DNA of 11,841 bases. Origin: an uncultured Lachnospiraceae bacterium. GTDB lineage: Bacteria > Bacillota > Clostridia > Lachnospirales > Lachnospiraceae. The notes beneath the pieces were generated by a model. That model searched no databases. It saw nothing but the letters and a program-made list of their open reading frames with translations, and was not told where the DNA came from. Shown piece after piece: positions 1 to 6,338 of this stretch. Location of the stretch: positions 28,183 through 40,023 of the forward strand of contig CAJTMZ010000023.1 in NCBI GenBank assembly GCA_910577445.1, written 5' to 3'. Made by a program: the position numbers and the translations under genes. Each line of letters opens with the position of its first letter. Within the stretch, counting starts at the first letter, position 1.

Positions 1-1
1 T

Positions 2-115
2 AATTTTACCAAAGCATGGATTCGCCTTATCAATCAGCTTGAAAAAAACAACGGATACCAGGCTTCACCTGCCACCCCTGTGTTTAACAATAAATTAGTT
101 GAAGGAAAACGATAA
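2..115 (+). CDS. C-terminal tail of an unidentified protein (5' end outside window)
   Basis: An open frame runs from the window edge and ends at TAA (113-115), giving the last 37 residues of a protein that starts to the left. The tail is fairly polar, with a helix-like stretch (AWIRLINQLEKNN) and a basic end (LVEGKR). I do not recognise the family. It lies 80 bases upstream of the serine recombinase on the same strand, so it is probably cargo or a recombination gene of the same element. No start codon or motif can be judged, and the reading frame itself is the only evidence. Confidence 0.5.
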   Translation, partial: NFTKAWIRLINQLEKNNGYQASPATPVFNNKLVEGKR

Positions 116-116
116 T

Positions 117-144
117 TTGCAAGTTATATGTTGCCATGTATAAT
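117..144 (+). promoter_or_regulatory. Sigma-A-like promoter of the serine recombinase
   Basis: TTGCAA (117-122) and a perfect TATAAT (139-144) are separated by 16 bases. This predicts a start near 151 and a leader of about 45 bases before the recombinase ATG, with the ribosome-binding site inside it. The match is to the housekeeping consensus. I see no convincing sigma-E or sigma-K mother-cell promoter here, which bears on whether excision would be sporulation-specific. Confidence 0.6.
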
Positions 145-154
145 AAATACATGG
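134..154. repeat. Inverted repeat over the -10 box of the recombinase promoter
   Basis: CCATGTA (134-140) and TACATGG (148-154) are perfect complements with a 7-base AT-only spacer. The repeat covers the -10 hexamer and the predicted transcription start, where a bound repressor would block RNA polymerase. It is read as an operator candidate. The stem is short, so chance cannot be excluded. Confidence 0.45.
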
Positions 155-195
155 AGCAGGCTTGTTTTTATCTCTTACAGGAGGGATAAAAACGA

Positions 196-1755
196 ATGAG
201 TATGAAAGTGGCTATTTACTGCCGTTTATCTGAGGAAGACAAAAACAAGCAGTCTGAAACCGATGACTCAGGCAGTATCCAGAACCAGAAATCAATGCTA
301 TTACAGTACGCCATGAACCAAGGATGGGAGGTTTACAATATTTACAGTGATGACGACTATGCCGGGGCTGACAGACGCCGCCCTGAGTTTAACCGTCTGC
401 TAAAAGATGCGGAACAGCAAAAATTCAACATTATTCTCTGCAAAACACAATCACGCTTTACCCGTGAGCTTGAACTTGTAGAAAAGTACATACATGGACT
501 TTTCCCAATTTGGGGTATTCGCTTTATCAGTATTGTTGACAACGCCGATACCGCAAATAAAGGCAACAAAAAGTCCCGTCAAATAAACGGGCTTGTCAAT
601 GAATGGTACTTAGAGGATATGTCCGAAAATATCCGCAGTGTTTTGACAAGCAGACGGATAAACGGTTTTCATATTGGCGCATTTGCCCTTTATGGTTACA
701 AAAAAGACCCCAATCAAAAGGGACATTTAACCATTGACGAGGAAGCCGCCGCCGTTGTCCGTAAAGTATTTACCCTATTTTCACAAGGTTACGGAAAAAC
801 TGCAATTGCCCGTATGCTCAATGACCGGGGTATACCCAATCCAACGGAATATAAACGTCTGCAAGGTTTGCGCTACCAGCAGCCCAAAACCAAAAACAGC
901 ACTCTCTGGAAATATTTTGCCATCTCCGACATGCTGACAAATGAAATGTATATCGGAAATATGGTTCAAGGCAAATATGGCAGCGTATCTTACAAGACGA
1001 AACAAAACAAGCCCCGGCCTAAAAGCGAATGGTATGTTGTAGAGGGAACACACGAACCGATTATTGACCGTGAACTATGGGACAGAGTACAGGCGTTAAT
1101 CTCACAGAAGGCAAAACCTTTTGATACTGGCACAATAGGTTTATTTGCGAGAAAAGCCCGGTGTGCAAACTGTGGTTACACAATGCGCTCATCCCAAACC
1201 CGGGGCAAGCGCTATCTAAAATGTTCAAATCACCATGTTGCAAAAGACGCCTGTATTGGTTCCTTTATCTCCGTTGATAAGTTGGAACGACTTGTTCTTG
1301 ACGAACTTAACCGTTTAGCAGATGAATATCTCGACATAGGCGAATTAGAAAGAAATATTGAGTTCTGCTCCAACTTGTTGGAACAAAAAGCCCGGTTGCT
1401 TTCCGATATAGCCGCCTATAAAAAAAAGATTGCGGAATATTCAAAAGGCATTCAGGAACTTTATATGGATAAGGTAAAGGGGTTGATATCCCAAAGCGAT
1501 TATGTGGAAATGTCAAAAGAGTTTACTGCAAACCGCGACCGTTTGGAGCGTATTATTGTAGACGAACAAAAACAGCTATCTGAAACCGAAGAAAAAATAA
1601 CGGCGGGCAGCAATCGCCGCGAACTCACCTCGCAATATACCAACTTGAAACACCTTACCCGTGAAATCGTGGAAATATTGATTGATCACATATCTGTTGG
1701 CAGGCGTATTCCGGGAACAAGAGACGTTCCGATTGAAATTCACTGGAACTTCTAA
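196..1755 (+). CDS. Large serine recombinase (resolvase/recombinase/zinc-ribbon family)
   Basis: A site-specific DNA recombinase that would cut and exchange strands at attachment sites to integrate or excise its element. The 519 residues show the full large-serine-recombinase layout. The N-terminal resolvase domain (about 4-155) has YCRLS with the catalytic serine at residue 12, the downstream SIQNQ helix, and SRFTRE carrying the conserved arginines 87 and 90. The recombinase DNA-binding domain (about 160-305) follows. The zinc ribbon has Cys323, Cys326, Cys343 and Cys353, and a long charged coiled-coil segment (about 385-470) precedes the C-terminal IHWNF end. The ATG at 196 has AGGAGGG (179-185) ten bases upstream. 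Length and catalytic residues look intact, so it is probably active. It ends 17 bases before the truncated cotJC frame, the position expected for an integrase gene at the edge of its own element. No obvious recombination directionality factor gene is visible in the window. Confidence 0.95.
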   Translation: MSMKVAIYCRLSEEDKNKQSETDDSGSIQNQKSMLLQYAMNQGWEVYNIYSDDDYAGADRRRPEFNRLLKDAEQQKFNIILCKTQSRFTRELELVEKYIHGLFPIWGIRFISIVDNADTANKGNKKSRQINGLVNEWYLEDMSENIRSVLTSRRINGFHIGAFALYGYKKDPNQKGHLTIDEEAAAVVRKVFTLFSQGYGKTAIARMLNDRGIPNPTEYKRLQGLRYQQPKTKNSTLWKYFAISDMLTNEMYIGNMVQGKYGSVSYKTKQNKPRPKSEWYVVEGTHEPIIDRELWDRVQALISQKAKPFDTGTIGLFARKARCANCGYTMRSSQTRGKRYLKCSNHHVAKDACIGSFISVDKLERLVLDELNRLADEYLDIGELERNIEFCSNLLEQKARLLSDIAAYKKKIAEYSKGIQELYMDKVKGLISQSDYVEMSKEFTANRDRLERIIVDEQKQLSETEEKITAGSNRRELTSQYTNLKHLTREIVEILIDHISVGRRIPGTRDVPIEIHWNF

Positions 1756-1772
1756 TCAAAAGTTGTTCTTAT
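1756..1772. other. Candidate element/chromosome junction (att half-site) inside cotJC
   Basis: The 17 bases between the recombinase stop and the first recognisable cotJC codon must contain the right end of the element if the insertion reading is correct. In the cotJC frame, homology begins at the MIAAEQKAR residues. The frame stays open only back to 1737, with an in-frame TGA at 1734-1736 inside the recombinase gene. The exact crossover dinucleotide cannot be fixed without the other junction or an uninterrupted cotJC. Confidence 0.5.
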
Positions 1773-1985
1773 ATGATTGCGGCAGAGCAAAAAGCCCGCA
1801 CAACCTACGACAACATTCTGCGGCTCGTAAAAGACGACCCGGACGTGTGCGAACCGATTAAATTCCTTCGTGCGAGGGAAATTGTACACTTCCAGAGATT
1901 CGGTGAAGCCCTCCGAATCGTGCAGGATAAACTGGACTCCAAGAACTTCTATGCGTTCAACCCGGAATTTGACTGCTCTAAATAA
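1773..1985 (+). pseudogene. cotJC: 3' fragment of cotJC, spore coat protein of the manganese-catalase family
   Basis: The 70 codons match the C-terminal third of CotJC, a spore-coat protein of the manganese-catalase fold. They include AAEQKART, IKFLRAREIVHFQRFGEAL and the DSKNFYAFNP tail. In Lactobacillus plantarum manganese catalase the dimanganese site uses Glu, Glu, His, Glu, His. This fragment keeps only the last Glu (residue 5) and the last His (residue 39), 34 residues apart as the family predicts. Roughly the first 120 residues, including the other three ligands, are missing. There is no Shine-Dalgarno sequence before the ATG at 1773, so the fragment is probably not translated as it stands. 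The remaining sequence has no frameshift and ends normally at TAA. This favours clean interruption by the adjacent recombinase-bearing element over old decay. The 5' part, with cotJA and cotJB, would be expected beyond the other end of the element. Confidence 0.85.
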
Positions 1986-1991
1986 AAGACT

Positions 1992-2033
1992 TGAAAATCA
2001 GGTTTTACCTCAAATGACTATTATTGATTTTCA
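1992..2033. repeat. AT-rich inverted repeat downstream of cotJC
   Basis: TGAAAATCA (1992-2000) pairs perfectly with TGATTTTCA (2025-2033) across a 24-base loop. The stem is AT-rich and the loop long, so it is a weak hairpin. It lies just 3' of the cotJC stop and may be a protein site or part of the mRNA 3' end. No function is assigned. Confidence 0.35.
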
Positions 2034-2042
2034 GTTAACTGT

Positions 2043-2074
2043 GAAAGCATCAGCCAATCCTGGCTGATGCTTTC
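2043..2074. terminator. Strong hairpin terminator between convergent cotJC and the FMN-binding lipoprotein gene
   Basis: GAAAGCATCAGCCA (2043-2056) and TGGCTGATGCTTTC (2061-2074) form a perfect 14-bp stem with a 4-base loop. It sits between two convergent genes, ending three bases before the lipoprotein stop codon. The T-rich tail is short on the plus strand and poor on the minus strand, but the stem's stability and position make a shared bidirectional terminator likely. It suggests that the cotJC transcript was originally terminated here. Confidence 0.8.
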
Positions 2075-2076
2075 GT

Positions 2077-2535
2077 TTACTCTGCCGTATCCACAATTAC
2101 AATACTGGAATCGCCCTGCTTTGCCTGTTCGATTACCGCTGCCGCCAGCTTCTGAAAGGACCCGTAAGAGGAAGTCGCCCCGGTCAGCGCGTCAACCTCT
2201 CCCTCTCCCTGCCCGTCTAAAAGCTGACCGGCGTAGAAGCGGGTATACTCGTTCGGATAAGTTCCGGCGCCATGCAGCATCGCCTGCATATAGGTATTAT
2301 CCCAGCTCTTGACAAAACCGCTGGCGTTTTCCGCGTTATATTCCACCGAAACAATATTTCCTCCCTTGACCATAATCGTAATATATTCTTTCCAGCCGTG
2401 GCTGAACTCTGAAGCCTGAGCAGTATAATAACCATCCTGAAGACCTGTCTGCTCGCCGCAGCCTGTAAGCAGCATAACCGAAAAAATCAATGCTATGCCA
2501 AACATTCGTTTCATCATTTCTCTCATCTTCTTCAA
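2077..2535 (-). CDS. FMN-binding-domain lipoprotein, probably flavinylated on the cell surface
   Basis: A 152-residue membrane-anchored extracytoplasmic flavoprotein. A hydrophobic signal (about 12-25) ends in the lipobox LTGC with the lipidated cysteine at 26. The rest is a single FMN-binding domain carrying DALTGATSS (114-122), the motif in which ApbE attaches FMN covalently to a threonine (probably Thr120). Single-domain proteins of this kind take part in extracytoplasmic electron transfer, for example PplA of Listeria. The start is TTG at 2535. AGGAGG lies seven bases upstream, whereas the first ATG (2526) would be about 16 bases away. That ribosome-binding site is formed by the last Lys-Glu-Glu codons of the chemoreceptor gene, only two bases upstream, so the two are co-transcribed and probably translationally coupled. 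No ApbE or electron-transfer partner gene is in the window. The electron donor and acceptor are unknown. Confidence 0.9.
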   Translation of the reverse strand: MKKMREMMKRMFGIALIFSVMLLTGCGEQTGLQDGYYTAQASEFSHGWKEYITIMVKGGNIVSVEYNAENASGFVKSWDNTYMQAMLHGAGTYPNEYTRFYAGQLLDGQGEGEVDALTGATSSYGSFQKLAAAVIEQAKQGDSSIVIVDTAE

Positions 2536-2537
2536 CG

Positions 2538-4562
2538 TTATTCCTCCTTCAAAGCAAATTTCTTTACCTGCACCTGAAGTTCTTCGGCTTCCTTTGCCAA
2601 AATCTCGCTGGACTGGCTTGTTCCAACGGCATTTTGCAGATTCCTGTCGGCGATGGATGAAATTGTCGCAATCCTCTCTTCCATGCTAATCAGCGCGTTC
2701 TCCTGCCCCTGCACCGCCGCTACCAACTGGTCTGATATTTCACTGATTTCGGTGGAAACACCGTAAATAGCCTGCAGAGATTCCGCCGTACTGGCATTCA
2801 ATTCCACGCCTTCCTGGATAACGGCCTTGGTATTTGTTACGATATCCACCGCGCTTTGAGCTGCCTGGGCGCTTTTTCCTGCCAGCTCTTTCACCTCCTC
2901 GGCCACAATGGCAAATCCGCGGCCTGCGCTTCCGGCCCGCGCCGCCTCCACAGATGCGTTCAGCGCCAGAATATTGGTCTGGAACGCAATATTGTCAATG
3001 GCTTTGGCAATACTCGTAATTTCCTGGGCGTTGGAGCTGATATTGCTCATCGCGTTGGAAAGGGCATCCATCTGCGTATTCGCTTCCTGTACTTTTCTGG
3101 TGATTTCACCGGTCATAGTATGTGTCTGGTCACTGCTCCTAATTACGCCGGCAAGCTGTTCCTTGACATGGGTCACTTCATCAACCAGTACCTCGGTCGC
3201 CTGATTTTGTTCTAAAGATGCCTGATGAAGCTGGCCTGACTGTCCGCTCAGTTCTTCCGCCATTTGGGCAAGGCGAGCCGCAGCCGCCCGAAAGCCCGAT
3301 ATCGTCTTATTCATGGATGCCAGAATCGTGCCAAGGCTGTTACGAATCAGCGTGAAATCACCTTTATACTGAACCTGAGGCTCAATCTGCAGGTTACCGT
3401 CCGCAACACCGCTTAATACCTGATGGATATCCGATATGTACCGGTTAACACTTCCTACCGTATCTGCCAATGTTCTGGTCATAATTTCAAGCTCATCCCC
3501 TGACCTGATATGCGCCACCTCTGTATGCAAATCGCCGTCGGAAAGGGCGACCATCCTGTTTGTCACATTCTTCACCGGTTTGGATATTGACCGGGCCATC
3601 CGCAGAATCACCAGAATGGATATAAAGAGCACCACCAGCGTGCATATTCCAGCAACTATCATCGCCCCGTTTATCAGATTATTGTAATCCGACTTTGGCA
3701 CCTGGATAACCAAAGCCCACTGTGTGCCATGAATGGGTGAAAAAGCCACCAGCATCTGCTGTCCGTCAATGTCAAATTCTGTTGAACCGGTCTCCCCTGT
3801 CGTCACGCTTTTAATCGCTTCCTCATTTCCGCCGCCAAGCTCCAGCAGCGTGCTTTTGGCCTGAACCTTTGACTGGTCCGGATGGCCGGTGACAATTCCT
3901 TCACGGTTAACCATATATGCCATACCGTTTTTTCCTATGTTTATACTGCTCAGCACATCATTGAGCATATCGTATTTATAGACGCCCACCAAATAAAAAG
4001 CGGTTTCGCCGTTTTCCTTTACCGGCATCCCCATAGTGATGCCCAGATTTTCCTGAAAAATAGTACTGTTATAAGTGGTCAGATTATCTGTTTCCTTAAG
4101 CATTGCAAAAAAGCCGTCATCCAGACTTTCCGGCGCGCCGTCTATTCCCTGGACCAGCCTGCCGCTTAAGTCATAGAGGGCAATCGTATAAAATTCGTAA
4201 ATCTCGGCCGCTTCTGTCAAAACAGCCTCCCATCCGTCCGCTGCCGTCTTTCCGTCATGCCCGGATTCCGTTACGTTTCCTCCTATGTCAACTATGTTCA
4301 TTCTCGAATCGCCGGCAAGCATCATCATGCGCTCCGCCAGCATGCGAATATTTGCCTCCACTGTCTTAGCTGACTGTCTTGCCATTGGCTGCAGGCTGTC
4401 CAGTAAAATACTGTTTGCCAGCGATTGCATGGAAAGCGCCATAATCACGCAGCATACTGCCACCAGAATCAAAATATTGAGTGTGGTGTTCCTCAAAATC
4501 CTTCCGTTAAGACTCATCCTCGTTTTTCGACTAATGCGGGAGTCTGACTGTCTCGTTCCCAT
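2538..4562 (-). CDS. Methyl-accepting chemotaxis protein (dCache sensor, HAMP, MCP signalling domain)
   Basis: A 674-residue transmembrane chemoreceptor that would control CheA through CheW. It has TM1 (about 27-51), a large extracellular dCache-type domain (about 55-298, including GKNGMAYMVNREG), TM2 (about 299-323) and a HAMP domain beginning RSISKPV (about 324-379). A second HAMP-like segment (about 380-427) precedes the long helical signalling domain. Its hairpin tip IAFQTNILALNASVEAARAG is the MCP hallmark. There is no C-terminal NWETF-like CheR/CheB tether; the protein ends ALKEE. I chose ATG at 4562 because AGGAG (4573-4577) lies ten bases upstream and the best promoter predicts a transcript start near 4594, leaving almost no leader for the longer frame's ATG at 4589. 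The ligand is unknown. It is the first gene of an operon with the FMN-binding lipoprotein, which suggests, by inference only, a redox-related input or a functional partnership. Confidence 0.93.
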   Translation of the reverse strand: MGTRQSDSRISRKTRMSLNGRILRNTTLNILILVAVCCVIMALSMQSLANSILLDSLQPMARQSAKTVEANIRMLAERMMMLAGDSRMNIVDIGGNVTESGHDGKTAADGWEAVLTEAAEIYEFYTIALYDLSGRLVQGIDGAPESLDDGFFAMLKETDNLTTYNSTIFQENLGITMGMPVKENGETAFYLVGVYKYDMLNDVLSSINIGKNGMAYMVNREGIVTGHPDQSKVQAKSTLLELGGGNEEAIKSVTTGETGSTEFDIDGQQMLVAFSPIHGTQWALVIQVPKSDYNNLINGAMIVAGICTLVVLFISILVILRMARSISKPVKNVTNRMVALSDGDLHTEVAHIRSGDELEIMTRTLADTVGSVNRYISDIHQVLSGVADGNLQIEPQVQYKGDFTLIRNSLGTILASMNKTISGFRAAAARLAQMAEELSGQSGQLHQASLEQNQATEVLVDEVTHVKEQLAGVIRSSDQTHTMTGEITRKVQEANTQMDALSNAMSNISSNAQEITSIAKAIDNIAFQTNILALNASVEAARAGSAGRGFAIVAEEVKELAGKSAQAAQSAVDIVTNTKAVIQEGVELNASTAESLQAIYGVSTEISEISDQLVAAVQGQENALISMEERIATISSIADRNLQNAVGTSQSSEILAKEAEELQVQVKKFALKEE

Positions 4563-4600
4563 TTTCACATTACTCCTTTTTCTTAACATTTATCCTGAAC

Positions 4601-4630
4601 ATAATAAAAGGCCCACTTCCCATTCGGCAA
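4601..4630 (-). promoter_or_regulatory. Candidate sigma-A promoter of the chemoreceptor operon
   Basis: On the minus strand TTGCCG (complement of 4625-4630) and TATTAT (complement of 4601-4606) are separated by 18 bases. They predict a start near 4594 and a leader of about 32 bases to the ATG at 4562. I looked for a flagellar sigma-28 promoter (TAAA then GCCGATAA), common for chemotaxis genes, and found no acceptable match. Confidence 0.45.
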
Positions 4631-4632
4631 TC

Positions 4633-4754
4633 CCCTTAAAAAGGGTCTGCCTGTCATGGATAACAGACTTTTCTGCATTATCATAACACGAACCCTTAAG
4701 AAAGAAAAGCCCTCCCTGCCATTGAAATCAATTTTTCCTTATACTTTCCTTAAG
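4633..4754. promoter_or_regulatory. CTTAAG-type motif cluster in the divergent upstream region
   Basis: The palindrome CCCTTAAAAAGGG (4633-4645) lies just upstream of the chemoreceptor -35 box. Two further copies of the core CTTAAG, itself a palindrome, occur at 4695-4700 (as ACCCTTAAGAAAG) and 4749-4754 (as TTCCTTAAGTTTG), 54 bases apart or about five helical turns. They could be binding sites for a dimeric regulator, possibly the OmpR-type regulator of the neighbouring operon. I see no clear -35/-10 pair for the TraX operon. Short AT-rich motifs recur by chance, so this is tentative. Confidence 0.3.
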
Positions 4755-4806
4755 TTTGCCTGATAGACTCTTTTTCAGAAAAACAATTAAAGGAGGATAT
4801 CTCAAT

Positions 4807-5667
4807 ATGCAACAATCAACAACTCAAACCTTACCTCAAAAAGGATTATCCGGATTCTCACTGAAATATCTGGCAATGGCTTTCATGGTTCTGGACCACA
4901 TCCAGTACTTTTTTGCCTACACCGGAAAAGTTCCCCTGTTTTTTTCCATGGCCGGCAGAATGGCGGCGCCTCTTTTTCTTTTTTGCATTATTGAAGGCTT
5001 TACCCATACCCGTGACCGGAAAAAATATTTTATGCGCATTTATCTGTTATCAGTGCTTATGGGCGCCGTACAGTTTTCGTTCTACAACATAGGACATTTT
5101 CTCGTGCGGGCGGACGGGTTTTTCCCACAGAATCAGATGCTTGCATCCTTTTCTATCCTGCTTGTCATTTTGCAGGGATTTGACTGGTGCGCGCGCAAAA
5201 AATGGGGGCGGGGCCTTGCGGCTATACTGATTCCGGCTTTTTTCCCCTTTATCGTGACCGCTCTGATGATGTTTTTCCCCAATCCGGTATTTAATTTTTC
5301 CCTCAGCCTGCTGGCTTTTACCCTGCTTCCGGTGCACTCTTTCATTATAGACGGAGGAACAGCCACCCTGATTTTCGGTACGGTTCTCTATCTGTTCCGC
5401 AAAAACAAAAAAGCCCAGGCGGCGGCTTTTGTTGTGACATGCCTTATTTGGGATATTGCGAGGCTGCTTCTTATGATTCCCAACCTTGGCCTTACCGATT
5501 TTTTCACAGTGGCTTATGAATGGATGGAGGTTTTTGCGGTTATTCCGATGTTGTGCTACAATGGAATGCGGGGAGAAGGCTCTAAGCGCTTCTTTTACTG
5601 GTTTTATCCTGTTCACGTTTATGTGCTGTACGCCCTCTCCTGCGCGCTTTATTTTCTGTGGAAATGA
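4807..5667 (+). CDS. TraX family integral membrane protein
   Basis: A 286-residue polytopic membrane protein of the TraX family, named after the F-plasmid protein that acetylates pilin. Chromosomal homologues in Firmicutes are widespread and their substrate is generally unknown. It shows the conserved opening LKYLAMAFMVLDHIQYFF with the Asp30-His31 pair. Then comes APLFLFCIIEGFTHTRDRKKY, the family signature, followed by several hydrophobic segments and a C-terminal YPVHVYVLY close to the usual YP-H end. The start is ATG at 4807, preceded by AAAGGAGG at 8-9 bases. An upstream in-frame ATG at 4756 lacks such a site. The gene ends 11 bases before a response-regulator gene, so it belongs to an operon with a two-component system. 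Nothing conjugative is nearby, so a role in modifying an envelope component is more plausible than pilin acetylation. That role is inference. Confidence 0.85.
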   Translation: MQQSTTQTLPQKGLSGFSLKYLAMAFMVLDHIQYFFAYTGKVPLFFSMAGRMAAPLFLFCIIEGFTHTRDRKKYFMRIYLLSVLMGAVQFSFYNIGHFLVRADGFFPQNQMLASFSILLVILQGFDWCARKKWGRGLAAILIPAFFPFIVTALMMFFPNPVFNFSLSLLAFTLLPVHSFIIDGGTATLIFGTVLYLFRKNKKAQAAAFVVTCLIWDIARLLLMIPNLGLTDFFTVAYEWMEVFAVIPMLCYNGMRGEGSKRFFYWFYPVHVYVLYALSCALYFLWK

Positions 5668-5678
5668 AAGGAGTTTCA

Positions 5679-6338
5679 ATGGCACATATTCTGGCAATTG
5701 ACGACGACCAGGCCATGCTGGTTCTGATTAAAAATACGTTAAAAAAGGACGGCCACGAAGTAACCTGCATGGAACAGATTACGGAAACGCTGAAAAACAA
5801 GCTTTCTTTTTACGACCTTATTCTGCTGGACGTTATGATGCCCGGAACGGACGGCTATACCTTCTGCCGCAAAGCCCGCAGTTACACGGACTGTCCGATT
5901 CTTTTTCTGACCGCCAAAAGCCTTGAGGAGGATGTGGATTTCGGTTTTTCCGTGGGAGCGGACGATTATATCAAAAAGCCCTTTTCCATTCTGGAGCTGC
6001 GGGCCCGGGTCAACGCCCATTTAAGGCGGGAACAGCGGGAAAAAATCAGATGTTTTTCCGTGGGGAGCATCCGATTTTTTCTGACCAAAAACGAAGCCTG
6101 GGCCGGGGAACAACGGCTTCCGTTTACCAAAAGCGAATATGAAATCACGCTTCTGCTTGCCAGAAATCACGGGCAGATATATTCCAGAGAACAGATTTTT
6201 GAGAATGTTTACGGTTATGACAGGGAGAGCGATATTTCCGCTATCACAGAGCATATTAAAAATATTCGGAAAAAGCTTGCCGCCGCAGGCGTATCTCCGA
6301 TTGAAACGATTTGGGGGATTGGCTATCGATGGAAATGA
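5679..6338 (+). CDS. OmpR/PhoB-family DNA-binding response regulator
   Basis: A 219-residue two-domain transcription regulator. The receiver domain (1-115) has the acidic pocket D8-D9-D10, phospho-acceptor Asp51 in LLDVMMPG, Thr78 in FLTAKS and Lys100 in YIKKPF, so all switch residues are present. The C-terminal winged-helix domain (about 125-219) contains TKSEYEITLLLARN and the recognition-helix region ending in TIWGIGYRWK, typical of the OmpR class. The start is ATG at 5679 with AAAGGAG five to six bases upstream. That site overlaps the stop of the TraX gene. An earlier in-frame ATG at 5658 lies inside the TraX gene and has no site. The 3' end overlaps the histidine kinase gene. It is presumably phosphorylated by that kinase. 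Targets are unknown, but its own operon and the divergent chemoreceptor operon are natural candidates. Confidence 0.95.
   Translation: MAHILAIDDDQAMLVLIKNTLKKDGHEVTCMEQITETLKNKLSFYDLILLDVMMPGTDGYTFCRKARSYTDCPILFLTAKSLEEDVDFGFSVGADDYIKKPFSILELRARVNAHLRREQREKIRCFSVGSIRFFLTKNEAWAGEQRLPFTKSEYEITLLLARNHGQIYSREQIFENVYGYDRESDISAITEHIKNIRKKLAAAGVSPIETIWGIGYRWK

Noticed and set aside
1773..1985. cotJC fragment as an independent small gene
   Set aside because: No ribosome-binding site precedes its ATG, it begins in the middle of a conserved fold, and it lacks three of the five metal ligands.
1992..2033. AT-rich inverted repeat as the cotJC terminator
   Set aside because: The stem is nearly all A/T with a 24-base loop and no T tract. 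The GC-rich 14-bp hairpin at 2043-2074 is a far better terminator.
4285..4686. Open frame of 133 codons on the plus strand opposite the chemoreceptor 5' end
   Set aside because: Antisense to the N-terminal coding region and promoter of the chemoreceptor, with no family resemblance.
4590..4760. Sigma-28 flagellar promoter for the chemoreceptor
   Set aside because: A GCCGAA string occurs, but no TAAA lies at the correct distance. A sigma-A-like pair fits better.
5050..5697. Long open frame (215 codons) on the minus strand opposite the TraX gene
   Set aside because: It lies almost wholly antisense to a well-supported membrane protein gene. Its composition, rich in His, Lys, Arg and Gln, is what the reverse of a hydrophobic coding sequence gives, and it has no ribosome-binding site or recognisable motif.
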